DNA of 64,000 nucleotides from an uncultured Treponema sp. (GCF_934725225.1 NZ_CAKVAM010000002.1:1-64000); one strand, 5' to 3'. Positions 13,513 through 22,399 are shown, counted from the first letter of the stretch. Notes: generated by a model not told the origin, from the sequence alone. A program made the numbers and translations.

Positions 13513-16458
13513 TTATTTGTTTTCAGTTTTTTCTTTTGGGCGCATAAATTTCGGATCTGTTAGATTCAAAATTCCTGGAATAATTGTCATTGCAAGGAAG
13601 CTTGAAGTAAACATTACGATTGCAACAAGAATTCCAATGTAGCGCAAAACTATAAACTTTGAAAGTGTAAGAACAAGGAATCCAAGTCCTACTGCAAGCG
13701 CGTTTGTAAGAATTCCGCGTCCGCTCTTTCTGAAAGTTTCCTTTAGAACTTCAACGACATTTTCTGTTTTCGTCCTTTCTTCTCTATAGGTTGTCATAAA
13801 GTGAATTGTGTAGTCAATACCAACACCGACTGCAACCGAAGCTATAATGCTTGTAATGAAGTCAAGGTTGATTTCGCAGAATCCCATTGTCATGTAGTTA
13901 AGAAGAATGCTGAACGCAAGGGGAATTGCTCCCAGAAGTCCTGCCCAGCAAGATTTGAATGAAATTGCAATAATCAGGAATACAGAGAACAACGAAAGCG
14001 CAAGGCTTGTGATTTGGCTTGAAACAATCATGCTTGTCATTCTGTGTTCCATCTGCGCTGAACCAGTTGCTTCGAGAGTGTAGCCTTCAGGGAAATGTTC
14101 TGCGGCGTAGCTTTTTGCATCTGCAATTATGATTCCGCTTTCCTCTGATGAATGGCTTCTAAGCTGGCAAGTTATGCGCATTTCCTTTGGATTCATGTCA
14201 TCGTCGATAAATCTGTCAAGTGAGCCGCTTAAAAGTGTGAGATAGTTTTCAACAACATTTTTCAGTTCTTCACGAGCCGCAACTGGATACTTTGAAGTGT
14301 CGTAAGGAATTTCATAGTATGCAGTTCCGTTGTAGTTAACCTGTTTCATAAGCTGGTTAACAATATCTTCTACGGAAGCATATTGTCCGCCTGCTTCAAC
14401 ATAAGCCTTGTTCAAAAGCTCAAGAACTTGCTTTGTTGTCATTGAAGTTTCAAGCTGCTCGCTGTAAGCAATGTTCGGGTCTACAAAATCCTGAGCAGGA
14501 GAAGCTTGCGTTTCTGAATCATCTGTTCCCCAGTCTGACCAGTCGTCAGAAGATGAAGAACTGTCTGTTCCAAAATCAGAGCCCCAGTCGTCCCATCCGT
14601 CAGAAAATCCGCTTGAAGAAGAATCTGATGATTCGCTTGAAGAAACTGGCTGTGCTCCAGGAACGTGCCAAACTTGGTTTATGCGTTTTATAAATGTTGT
14701 GAAAGAAACAATTTTTCCAATGTTCTCATGGTTTGCCGCAAGATAATGCTCCATGTTGTCAACTGCTTTCAAAAGTTCCGGATTTGAAATGTCTCCTTTT
14801 TCCTGTCCTTGAATTACAAAGAAGAGGCAGTTTGAACCGGCGTATTGTTGATCGATGTGGTCAACATCTTTTCTGAAGTCGCAGTTCTTTGGGAAGTAGT
14901 TGATTAACGCAGTGTCAATTTTTAGAACTCTGAGTCCAGTGAATGAAAGAACAATTATGATAATTGAAGTAAGAACAAGCCGTGGAACAGAGCCGCAGAA
15001 AAATTTGTAGATTGAATAAAGCGTGTCGCCGCTAGCTTCTGCTTCTGTTTTTCCGCCGCGCTGAATTTTTGCCAGCTCAAGACGGCGTTTTGCTTTTTCC
15101 ATTTTTGCTTTTACTTTTGCAGTGAGTTTGTCGATATTGCGTTCTCTTTTTACAGCTTTTCTGTAATCCTTCAAAAGAAGAACTGCGGGAATAAATGTTA
15201 TAGAAAGAAGAAGCGAAAGTGAAACTCCAACTGCTGTGAATACTGCAAAGCTATGCAAAGGTCCGAGCGGGCTTGTTATAAGTGAAATGAAGCCTACGAT
15301 TGTTGTAACTCCAGCAAGCAAAACTGCAACGATAACTTCATTCAAGCCAGAGAAAACGCACTCTTCATATTTTTCTTTTGTCATTTCACCTTCAACACTG
15401 TTGATTGCAATGTAGTAATGCGAAAGAACATGGATTCCGTATGCAGAGCCGACCGCAATTAACGAAACTGGAATTACGCTTGAAATCAGAGTGAAAGTTA
15501 TTCCAAAGAATCCCATCATTCCAACGGAAATTATTGTTGAAAGCAAAACCGTGCACAAAGGAAGAAGCATTCCAGTTACAGTTTTAAAGCTCATGTAAAG
15601 AGAAAGAAGAACAACAACAATTACAAGCGGAATCAAAACCAACAAGTCTGAAATCATAAACTGCTTTGATTCTTCTGAAAGAACAGGTTCGCCTACAAAT
15701 TTCACATTCAGATGATGTCCGTCTGTTTCTTCATTTACAATTTGCTTTACTTTCGCAAGAACTTTTTGCTGTCTCATAATGTCAGTTCCGAGTTTTCTGA
15801 CTTGAGCTTTTAATTCTTTTATGTTCAATTTTGTCTGTGCGATTTCCGCATTGATTTCTGTTTTGTCGTCCGCAGTTTTTGCCTGCTCTATAAGTTCTGC
15901 AAGTTTAGCCTGATTTTCTTCCAGTGAAAGGGTTTCATCGCTTTTTGGACGAAGTGAAATTTGCATTTGAAATCCAGTGCTGTCGTCGTTCACGATTACG
16001 CGGTTGTACATATCGTGCCATTCAGCAAGCCGTGATTTCAGCTGGAAAATATCTTCGTCAGTTCCTGTGTATGTGTCTGGAATAAGTTGTGTTGCTGATA
16101 TTGAGCCATTTTCATCGCAGACATAATCGATGTGTGTAACAGAATCTATGTCTTCAACTTCAGGCAATTCAAGAGTTCTGTCAGTGATTTTTCTTACAAC
16201 ATCAATGTATTCTGGAGTAAGTATTGTTGTTCCGCTTTTTGTTTCTAATGTGATTCCAATAGAAAGCATGCTTCCGAATTCATCTTCGGTTTTTGTAAGC
16301 AAATCATAAGATGCATCTTTTTGCGGGAAGAATGAACGAAGCGAATTTTCAAGGGCCAAATTCTTTAAGAAGAATCCTAAGAATCCTGTGAGCAGCAACG
16401 TGGCTACAATTATTGCCCAAGGATGCCTAAAAAAAGTTTTTAGAAATTTCTTTTTCAT
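13513..16458 (-). CDS. RND-superfamily (HAE3/MMPL-type) exporter
   Basis: This is a 981-residue inner-membrane pump with the duplicated RND layout: TM1 near 13-33, a large periplasmic loop, TM2-6 (about 268-430), TM7 near 495, a second loop, and TM8-12 (about 815-970). Two insertions are unusual. A predicted coiled coil of about 70 residues (about 175-245, Glu/Lys/Ala-rich) lies in loop 1. A Ser/Asp/Trp tract with DDWGSDFG and DDWSDWGTDD (about 603-649) lies in loop 2. HAE3 pumps move hopanoids, lipids or hydrophobic drugs with proton motive force. It is first in an operon with the LolA-like and barrel genes and divergent from an ArsR-type regulator. ATG 16458 follows AGGAAAGGA. Substrate unknown. 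Confidence 0.9.
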   Translation of the reverse strand: MKKKFLKTFFRHPWAIIVATLLLTGFLGFFLKNLALENSLRSFFPQKDASYDLLTKTEDEFGSMLSIGITLETKSGTTILTPEYIDVVRKITDRTLELPEVEDIDSVTHIDYVCDENGSISATQLIPDTYTGTDEDIFQLKSRLAEWHDMYNRVIVNDDSTGFQMQISLRPKSDETLSLEENQAKLAELIEQAKTADDKTEINAEIAQTKLNIKELKAQVRKLGTDIMRQQKVLAKVKQIVNEETDGHHLNVKFVGEPVLSEESKQFMISDLLVLIPLVIVVVLLSLYMSFKTVTGMLLPLCTVLLSTIISVGMMGFFGITFTLISSVIPVSLIAVGSAYGIHVLSHYYIAINSVEGEMTKEKYEECVFSGLNEVIVAVLLAGVTTIVGFISLITSPLGPLHSFAVFTAVGVSLSLLLSITFIPAVLLLKDYRKAVKRERNIDKLTAKVKAKMEKAKRRLELAKIQRGGKTEAEASGDTLYSIYKFFCGSVPRLVLTSIIIIVLSFTGLRVLKIDTALINYFPKNCDFRKDVDHIDQQYAGSNCLFFVIQGQEKGDISNPELLKAVDNMEHYLAANHENIGKIVSFTTFIKRINQVWHVPGAQPVSSSESSDSSSSGFSDGWDDWGSDFGTDSSSSSDDWSDWGTDDSETQASPAQDFVDPNIAYSEQLETSMTTKQVLELLNKAYVEAGGQYASVEDIVNQLMKQVNYNGTAYYEIPYDTSKYPVAAREELKNVVENYLTLLSGSLDRFIDDDMNPKEMRITCQLRSHSSEESGIIIADAKSYAAEHFPEGYTLEATGSAQMEHRMTSMIVSSQITSLALSLFSVFLIIAISFKSCWAGLLGAIPLAFSILLNYMTMGFCEINLDFITSIIASVAVGVGIDYTIHFMTTYREERTKTENVVEVLKETFRKSGRGILTNALAVGLGFLVLTLSKFIVLRYIGILVAIVMFTSSFLAMTIIPGILNLTDPKFMRPKEKTENK

Positions 16459-16510
16459 AAAATAATCCTTTCCTGAATAATGTTCAAAAGATTAAACCTA
16501 TTGATATATA

Positions 16511-16538
16511 AATATAATGTTTTTTTTATAAAATGCAA
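16511..16538 (-). promoter_or_regulatory. Candidate promoter of the RND operon
   Basis: Minus-strand TTGCAT (16538-16533), 16 bp and TATATT (16516-16511). It is bracketed by a 9-bp inverted repeat, AAACCTATT (16494-16502) with AATAGGTTT (16537-16545), a possible operator. A consensus TTGACA lies further upstream on the same strand at 16562-16557, without a good -10. Confidence 0.5.
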
Positions 16539-16563
16539 TAGGTTTTGTAAAAAAAATGTCAAA

Positions 16564-16583
16564 AAGTTTAATTACTTAAACTT
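16564..16583. promoter_or_regulatory. Candidate ArsR-family operator
   Basis: A perfect inverted repeat, AAGTTTAA-TTAC-TTAAACTT, directly abuts the -35 box of the regulator gene. Related TTAAAC half-sites occur at about 16493 and 16600. Size and symmetry suit a winged-helix dimer, and the position allows autoregulation. Confidence 0.6.
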
Positions 16584-16584
16584 A

Positions 16585-16612
16585 TTGACATTTTATGAAT
16601 TTAAACTATATT
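16585..16612 (+). promoter_or_regulatory. Promoter of the ArsR-type regulator
   Basis: TTGACA (16585-16590), 16 bp and TATATT (16607-16612) form a near-consensus promoter about 36 nt upstream of the ATG. Confidence 0.75.
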
Positions 16613-16648
16613 ATTTAATAATACTTGAAAAAATGCGAGGTTCTGCAG

Positions 16649-16999
16649 ATGGGAATAAGCAAGTCCGAATTAAAAAAAATACATGAAATGCTCAATAAAT
16701 GCGGACCTCTTTTTATAGCTCTTGGAGATGAAGTTCGCCAAAAGCTTATTCTTGACATAGCTGATGCCGGCGAAGAAGGAATAAGCGTAATGGATTTAAC
16801 TTCAAAGTCAAATCTTTCGCGCCCTGCGATTTCGCATCATTTAAAAATTTTAAAGGATTCTGGATTTGTAAAAACAATAAAACGCGGCACTTGGGTTTTC
16901 TACAAAATTTCCATTTCAGAAAATTTTGCAGAAATTGACAAGCTTGTAAATGAAAGCCTCAGAATAATAGAAAAAGTAAGAAAAGAGCAGGCTGAATGA
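16649..16999 (+). CDS. ArsR-family winged-helix transcriptional regulator
   Basis: This is a 116-residue protein with the compact ArsR/SmtB fold: FIALGDEVRQKLILDIAD (helix 2-3), the recognition helix in LSRPAISHHLKILKDSG (about 62-78), and a beta-wing VKTIKRGTWVFYKIS. The classical metal-binding ELCVCDL-type cysteines are absent, so it probably senses something other than thiophilic metals. Start ATG 16649 follows GCGAGG; an upstream ATG at 16625 lacks a ribosome binding site. It is divergent from the RND exporter operon across an intergenic region with inverted repeats, so it is the obvious candidate repressor of that operon and of itself. Confidence 0.9.
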   Translation: MGISKSELKKIHEMLNKCGPLFIALGDEVRQKLILDIADAGEEGISVMDLTSKSNLSRPAISHHLKILKDSGFVKTIKRGTWVFYKISISENFAEIDKLVNESLRIIEKVRKEQAE

Positions 17000-17002
17000 T
17001 TT

Positions 17003-17713
17003 TTAGTTCAGACCGTCCACAATTTGAATTCCTGAGCTTGCTCCGATTCTGTTTGCTCCAGCCGAAATAAAATCCAACGCTTCCTGCGTAGAATGAATTC
17101 CGCCGCTTGCTTTTACGCCCATTTCATTTCCTACAGTTTTTCTCATCAGCTCAACAGCATGGATTGTTGCTCCGTTCGGCTTTTTCATTGAAAATCCTGT
17201 GGAGGTTTTTACAAAATCAAATCCTGCGTTTTTTGCGCAAATGCAAGACTGAATTATTTCATCGTCATCCAAAAGCGTTGTTTCTAAAATCAGCTTTGTT
17301 AAAACTTTTCCTTTGCGCGGAAGTCCGTCTTTTTCTGCAAACATCGAAGCTTCTTGAACGCTCTTTGTTAAAAATGAAAGTTGCTGTGTAAGCTCGTTCC
17401 ATTTTTTGCTTTTTACAAGATTCAAATCGATTACAAAGTCAAGCTCGTCTGCGCCGTTTGTAATTGCAATGTCTGCCTGCGACATTTTTGATTCTGTTCC
17501 TCCGGCTCCAAGTGGAAAATCTATTACAGTGCAAACTTTTGTTTGCGAGCCTGAAAGAATTTTTGCCGCAGTTGAAACAAAAACTGGATTTATGCAGACG
17601 CTTGCAAATCCGTATTCTTTTGCTTGCTGGCAGAATTTTTCAACTTGTTCTTCTGTGGCTTCCGGCGAAAGAAGAGTCTGGTCTATAAATTTTGCAAGTT
17701 CCTGTTTTGTCAT
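17003..17713 (-). CDS. deoC: Deoxyribose-phosphate aldolase
   Basis: This is a 236-residue class I aldolase that splits 2-deoxyribose-5-phosphate into acetaldehyde and glyceraldehyde-3-phosphate. The Schiff-base lysine lies in DFVKTSTGF, the second catalytic lysine in GVKASGGI, and the acidic residue in ADELDFVID; length and motifs are normal. The start is the ATG at 17713, which overlaps the preceding stop as ATGA and follows GGAGGACTTTGAA. An in-frame codon at 17728 is not used. It is last in a minus-strand operon after the MBL hydrolase. With deoD at 52 kb it could catabolise deoxynucleosides. It converges on the ArsR gene with a 3-bp gap. Confidence 0.95.
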   Translation of the reverse strand: MTKQELAKFIDQTLLSPEATEEQVEKFCQQAKEYGFASVCINPVFVSTAAKILSGSQTKVCTVIDFPLGAGGTESKMSQADIAITNGADELDFVIDLNLVKSKKWNELTQQLSFLTKSVQEASMFAEKDGLPRKGKVLTKLILETTLLDDDEIIQSCICAKNAGFDFVKTSTGFSMKKPNGATIHAVELMRKTVGNEMGVKASGGIHSTQEALDFISAGANRIGASSGIQIVDGLN

Positions 17714-18645
17714 TTCAAAGTCCTCCAAATAAGTTTGTTGTCTATGATTTCGCAGGCGATTTGTCCTTCGTGCTCAAGGCAAGAAAGATATGAACGCAAC
17801 GTTGTACCGATTAAATAAAACGGAACAACTTTCATTTTTATTGATGAATAGTCGGCGATTGCTTTTAAAAGTTCTTCCGTTGTTTTGAATCCTTCTTTTA
17901 TTTTTTTTAAAATTAGAGATTCAAATTCGTAAGTAACCATTATGTTTATTTCTGCAAACGCGTTTATTGTTGCGAATGTGCATTTTGAGCCGTGGCCTGG
18001 AATATAAAAATCAGATTTTATCGATGCGATTTTTCTTACTGATTTTCTGAAATCTTTTTGGTTGCATAAAAACGGAATCCAAGTTTTTTTTAAAAGTTCA
18101 ATTCCGAAGAAACTGTCGCCAAGAAAAAAACTTCTTATTCCGTCTGACTTGTCCTGAACTAAAATTCCAATCTGGTCAAAAAAATGTCCCGGAAGAAAAT
18201 AAAATGAAATAAAAACATCGTCAAGCTCGATTTTTTCTTCCGTTAAAATTCTGTCTGTGAAAATTGGTTCTGGCGGCGTGAACTGCGGAATATCAAATTC
18301 TTTTAGCGAAACTCCGCCGCAGTAAATTGCTCCGATTATCGCGGGAACTTCCATTATTCTCGCGGATTCAGCCGAAGCCCAGATTTGAATTCCTAAATTT
18401 TTTTTCAGATATAAAGAGCCGCCGCAATGGTCAGCGTGTGAATGTGTCTGGATTACAGCTTTGATTTTTTTTTCAGGAAAGAGAGATGAAAGTGTTTCAG
18501 CAATGAGTTTTCCGTCTTCTTCTGACTGCCCTGAGTCAATAAGAAAAATTTCGTCATTGCTGAAAACAACTCCAATATTTGTGGAGTGGCAGAACATTCC
18601 AACGTTAGCTGAAAGTTTTACAAATGATTTTTCATTTATAGCCAT
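17710..18645 (-). CDS. MBL-fold metallo-hydrolase (glyoxalase II / LACTB2-like)
   Basis: The 311-residue protein has the metallo-beta-lactamase signature THSHADHCGG (about residues 66-75), further metal ligands in LPGHFFDQ, the aspartate in FLGDSFFG and the final histidine in IPGHGSK. After the hydrolase core, residues about 230-311 form a small helical, winged-helix-like tail (TTEELLKAIADYS), as in LACTB2-like hydrolases. Substrate cannot be read from sequence; thioesterase, phosphodiesterase or RNA substrates are possible. ATG 18645 follows GGAGC at about 12 nt. It lies 23 bp after the GreA-fusion gene and overlaps deoC by 4 bp. Confidence 0.85.
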   Translation of the reverse strand: MAINEKSFVKLSANVGMFCHSTNIGVVFSNDEIFLIDSGQSEEDGKLIAETLSSLFPEKKIKAVIQTHSHADHCGGSLYLKKNLGIQIWASAESARIMEVPAIIGAIYCGGVSLKEFDIPQFTPPEPIFTDRILTEEKIELDDVFISFYFLPGHFFDQIGILVQDKSDGIRSFFLGDSFFGIELLKKTWIPFLCNQKDFRKSVRKIASIKSDFYIPGHGSKCTFATINAFAEINIMVTYEFESLILKKIKEGFKTTEELLKAIADYSSIKMKVVPFYLIGTTLRSYLSCLEHEGQIACEIIDNKLIWRTLK

Positions 18646-18668
18646 TGTTTTGCCAGCTCCAATTTTTG

Positions 18669-21413
18669 TTAAACTTCAGCGGCCTCAATAGATTTTACAG
18701 TGTAATCATATTTGTGGTCGTTGATTGTAAACGCTCTTTGCTCTCCGTTTTTCATATCAAGAAGATTGTTTCCGAGCGGTGAAAGATAAGAAATTATTCC
18801 TTCATCAACATTTGATTCCCACGGACCAAGAATTGTATAAACAACTTCATTGTTTTCAATGTTGTTATGCAATGTAACTTTTGTTCCGAATGAAACAATC
18901 GATGTTGTGGCTGTTGTAGGATCGAATACAACTGCGCGCGAAAGTTCTTCCTTGAGTTTTGAAAGCTGAACGTTGAGACGGTGCTGAGCTTCTTTTGCCG
19001 CGATGTATTCAGCATTTTCCTTAAGGTCGCCTTTTTCTTTTGCTTCGCCGATTTCAGCAGCAACTTTTGGAAGCTGAACTTTTTCAATGTCTTCAGCAAG
19101 CGAGCGTTTGACTTCGAGCATTTTTGCAGTAACCAAAAGTCCTTTTGGAGCTTCCTGCTTGATTTCTGCTTCCTGGAATTTGAAGTCTGGATATTTTTTC
19201 AAGATTCCGTTTCTTAAAGCGGCTTTGTATTGCAGCTCAAGGTCGGAAAGGTCGCTGACCATTGTGTACATTCTTGTAATAACATCAGTTGAATTTGCAA
19301 GCATGTACTCAAGCATCGGATTCTTGTCTTCATTCAGTTTGTTTCCAAAGAGAAGGGCAGTGGCTTCTTTTATTGTCTTTGTGTTTTCAACTGTGTTTAC
19401 GTGATTGTTTTTTTCACGGTTGCAGACTGAAATTATGTTGACCAAAGTTACAAGCTGCTTTTCCTCTGAAATTTTCGCTTCAACGAACCATTCTTCTGTT
19501 TTGCATTTAGAAATAAAATAGTTTACAGCATTTCTGTTGCTTCTGTAGTCGTTGAAAATATCCTGAACAAGGCGGACAGCTTTTTCTTTTTTTCCAGCTG
19601 AAATAATTTCCGCGATAAGATTTTTATCAAGCACAGTCGGGAACAGGAATGTGTACTGAGAATCCCAGTCCGGAAGCATTTTGATATTCGCAAGGAACAT
19701 TTTCTTGAGATGAGTATTTTTTGTGTCCTTGAGTTTTGTGTACATTTCGCGCGGATTTTCAATTTCTGAATAAAGCTCGGCGAATGTGAACTTTGCAGGA
19801 TTTTCAAGCGCAGAAATTCTTTTTACGATTTCCTGAACAACAAGATAAGACGCCACAATATGCTCGTCTACCGAAGTGAATGCTTTGAGATAGTTTGCAA
19901 AGTAGCTGAACATTTCAGAGAACTGGTCGTCAGAAGGATCTTCAATTGCTTCAAGATAACGAGCCATTATATCGATTCTCGGGAAGAATTCCTTGTTTGC
20001 CTTGAATTCATTTGCAAGACGCTCTGACTTGCTGAGTTCCCTGTCGCGAACTGTGTAGAAATTCGCATCGTTTGGATTTACGCAGAACGGAGCTTCCGCA
20101 AGAATTTTCTGAGCCTTTGCGTGCCAGCTTGTCCATTCGCTTGAACCTTTTGTTTTTCCGTCTTTATCCTTAACTGCGTCTTTCAAAATTGAAGGAACAA
20201 GTTCCGCCTTGATGTGCTTTTCGTCGCAGTTATTATTGTAGCTTTTGATTATTGTTTTTAAAGTCCATGGAATGTCTGACTTTACTTTTTTTACAAGTTC
20301 TTCATGCTTTACAGTTTTCTTGTAGACTTTGATGTGGTCTTTTGCAAGAGGCTGAAGCGCGCTGACTGCCATTTTCAAAGACATTGTATGAACGCCGGTT
20401 TTCTTTCCGAAGTTGATTGTAAGAATGTCGCCTTCAACTTTTGAAATAATTCCAACGCCCCAAGTTCTGTGGTAAACATAATTTTTTGCGTCGAATGCAA
20501 TATGCTTTTCAAAGTCATTGATTGCTTCAAAAACATTGCGGAACGACTGATTCAAATTTGAAGATTTGATGTAGTCTTCAAGATGCGAATGGTCTGCGTA
20601 TTTTCCTCGGAAACATTCTGTGATTTCCTTGCGCGCCCAGGAATCCTTGCTGTCGATTTCAAGAATAAGCTTTAGAATGCTGATTGCTGTGTCCCATTTT
20701 GCGGTTTCCTTGTAATATGCGTAAAGTTCCTGCATGAGAATTGCTGACTTGTCTTCGCTGATTGTCTTTGCAATTTTGCGCTGAACCAGCATAAAGAAAT
20801 CAAGTTCTTCTGGAATATAAGAAACAAGAATTGACCATATAGCTTTTGCAGATCCGATGTTTTTTGCGGCGACAAAGCGGAGCAATGCCTTTTTATAGTA
20901 ATTTATTGCGGCTTCTCTGTTTCCCTGAGAGTCGTAGCGTTCAGCAAGAACACGCGCCATTTCTGCTTCTTCAAAGTCAAGCTTTACAATTTTCTCATAA
21001 AGTTCCCAGAGCCTGTCATCATTTGAAGCCTTGTAGTAATCCGCAAGTTTTCTTAGGGCAAGCTTGTTCTGCGGATCGTCTTCAAGAATAGAATTGCAAA
21101 GATATTCAACGAGAGATTCCTTGTGGTTCTTTTCAAAAATATCAAAAAGCGCGTAAAGGGAGCTTGTGTCTACGGAACCTGTGCGCATTGCAATCATGCC
21201 TGAAAGATAAAGGGCTACAATGCTGTCTTTTGTGTGCGCAAGCTGCTCATCGCAGATGTCCTTGATGGCGTACTCACAGTTCTGGTTTCTACATTCGTCA
21301 AGGACTTTTTCAAGTTCTTCGATGTTGTTCTTGGTGAAGTTTGTAATTCCCGCTCGTGTCCATGTTTCTGCCTTCAGCATTTCGCGGACAGAATTTTCAA
21401 GTTCTTCAGACAT
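18669..21413 (-). CDS. greA: Spirochaete-type GreA fusion (TPR-like / Tudor-like / GreA)
   Basis: The 914-residue protein is far longer than the usual GreA of about 158 residues. Residues about 1-280 are helical and TPR-like (AINYYKKALLRFV, ISILKLILEID). Residues about 310-350 (YHRTWGVGIISKVEGD, then ILTINFGKKTG) resemble the small Tudor/CarD-like RNA-polymerase-binding domain seen at the UvrD/PcrA C-terminus. A long helical middle follows. Residues 757-914 are a complete GreA, with the coiled-coil tip GDLKENAEYIAAKEAQ (acidic Asp and Glu that activate RNA cleavage) and the C-terminal FKBP-like domain. The GreA part should rescue backtracked RNA polymerase. The length agrees with the long GreA proteins annotated in Treponema and Borrelia. 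ATG 21413 follows AGGAGC. Confidence 0.88.
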   Translation of the reverse strand: MSEELENSVREMLKAETWTRAGITNFTKNNIEELEKVLDECRNQNCEYAIKDICDEQLAHTKDSIVALYLSGMIAMRTGSVDTSSLYALFDIFEKNHKESLVEYLCNSILEDDPQNKLALRKLADYYKASNDDRLWELYEKIVKLDFEEAEMARVLAERYDSQGNREAAINYYKKALLRFVAAKNIGSAKAIWSILVSYIPEELDFFMLVQRKIAKTISEDKSAILMQELYAYYKETAKWDTAISILKLILEIDSKDSWARKEITECFRGKYADHSHLEDYIKSSNLNQSFRNVFEAINDFEKHIAFDAKNYVYHRTWGVGIISKVEGDILTINFGKKTGVHTMSLKMAVSALQPLAKDHIKVYKKTVKHEELVKKVKSDIPWTLKTIIKSYNNNCDEKHIKAELVPSILKDAVKDKDGKTKGSSEWTSWHAKAQKILAEAPFCVNPNDANFYTVRDRELSKSERLANEFKANKEFFPRIDIMARYLEAIEDPSDDQFSEMFSYFANYLKAFTSVDEHIVASYLVVQEIVKRISALENPAKFTFAELYSEIENPREMYTKLKDTKNTHLKKMFLANIKMLPDWDSQYTFLFPTVLDKNLIAEIISAGKKEKAVRLVQDIFNDYRSNRNAVNYFISKCKTEEWFVEAKISEEKQLVTLVNIISVCNREKNNHVNTVENTKTIKEATALLFGNKLNEDKNPMLEYMLANSTDVITRMYTMVSDLSDLELQYKAALRNGILKKYPDFKFQEAEIKQEAPKGLLVTAKMLEVKRSLAEDIEKVQLPKVAAEIGEAKEKGDLKENAEYIAAKEAQHRLNVQLSKLKEELSRAVVFDPTTATTSIVSFGTKVTLHNNIENNEVVYTILGPWESNVDEGIISYLSPLGNNLLDMKNGEQRAFTINDHKYDYTVKSIEAAEV

Positions 21414-21452
21414 AATGTTTGCTCCTAGTTTTTTATAAACTTCTCTGCTTTT

Positions 21453-22391
21453 TCAGAGGTTTCCAAATCTGTATAAATTATGAATCTCAGGATCAAGAAT
21501 TTTCATCTTGAGCATGACTTCCGAAATACTGCTTGACTTTTCTTTTGACGAAATATAGTAATCTATAAGCCAAAAATAAAGGTTCAAGAGCCTTGGTTTT
21601 ATAACTTCCTTGTTGCTTCCGGGATCTTTCATTTCGCTTTCCCTTGCAAAAATTTCCTGCCGCAGATGAATTACTTCCTGCGCTCTTAAAAGCCTTTTTA
21701 CGGTAAAAACCTCAAGTATAACTCCGTAAACTGCAACCCATTCCTGTAACGCTTCGCCTGTATAGCCAATTTCTTCGACTTTATTTATAAGAGCCTTTAT
21801 CATTGGCGAGTCTAGGAAAAAAAAGTCTATTTTTTTCGCATCTATGTAGAAAGCTTCCCTAAAAAGCATTTTTGCATTTTTTGTTTCCCCGCAAAGCGCA
21901 TAGCAGTCGGCAACTTCCGCAACAATGGCTGCCTGCCCGGAAAGAGTTCCGTTTGCTTCCTTTAAAAAGTTAAGGGCGACTTCATAAGAACCCAGTTTTT
22001 TGTAGCAAAGCCCGGTTTTTCTTAAAATTTCAGACTTGAGCCTGCTGTCTTTTTCGTCCGCCGCCTTGCTGTAGCATTCCAGTGCGAGCGAAAAAATTCC
22101 CTTTTTAAAAGAATAAATTGTTCTTTCGTACTTTTCGCTTTTTTTCCCGGTTATAAAGACAAACTGCTTCCATTGATTCAAAAGAGTTTCGCCCTGTTCA
22201 AAACTGGAAAGGCTGGGAATTGAATTCAGCGTGTCAATCCAGAATCCGCAGCATTTTATTGCAAAAACAATGCTTTCGTCGTCCAGATCGATGGTCAGCG
22301 CGTCTTTGAGCAGTTCCGAAGCTTCTGAAATATTGCAAATTTCAATGAGTTTGAATGCATTGCAGAGCGCGTTTTCCGACTGAATACCCAT
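21453..22391 (-). CDS. TPR-like helical protein upstream of the GreA fusion
   Basis: The 312-residue cytoplasmic protein has no signal peptide and is mostly helical, with TPR-like units around residues 105-185 (ALECYSKAADEKD, KTGLCYKKLGSYEVALNFL, CYALCGETKNAKMLFREA). No catalytic motif is visible. The ATG at 22391 is chosen because the strong promoter (22400-22427) places its transcription start at this codon; an upstream TTG at 22400 overlaps the -10 box. It begins the minus-strand operon with greA, the MBL hydrolase and deoC, with a 39-bp gap to greA. Context suggests an accessory of transcription elongation, but this is inference. Confidence 0.7.
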   Translation of the reverse strand: MGIQSENALCNAFKLIEICNISEASELLKDALTIDLDDESIVFAIKCCGFWIDTLNSIPSLSSFEQGETLLNQWKQFVFITGKKSEKYERTIYSFKKGIFSLALECYSKAADEKDSRLKSEILRKTGLCYKKLGSYEVALNFLKEANGTLSGQAAIVAEVADCYALCGETKNAKMLFREAFYIDAKKIDFFFLDSPMIKALINKVEEIGYTGEALQEWVAVYGVILEVFTVKRLLRAQEVIHLRQEIFARESEMKDPGSNKEVIKPRLLNLYFWLIDYYISSKEKSSSISEVMLKMKILDPEIHNLYRFGNL

Positions 22392-22399
22392 AAGATTCA

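Noticed and set aside
16480..16686. A 68-codon ORF ahead of the ArsR-type gene
   Set aside because: It covers the divergent promoters and operator palindrome and overlaps the regulator start in another frame.
17003..17728. Upstream start for deoC at 17728
   Set aside because: The ATG at 17713 has GGAGG at proper distance and an ATGA overlap with the previous gene.
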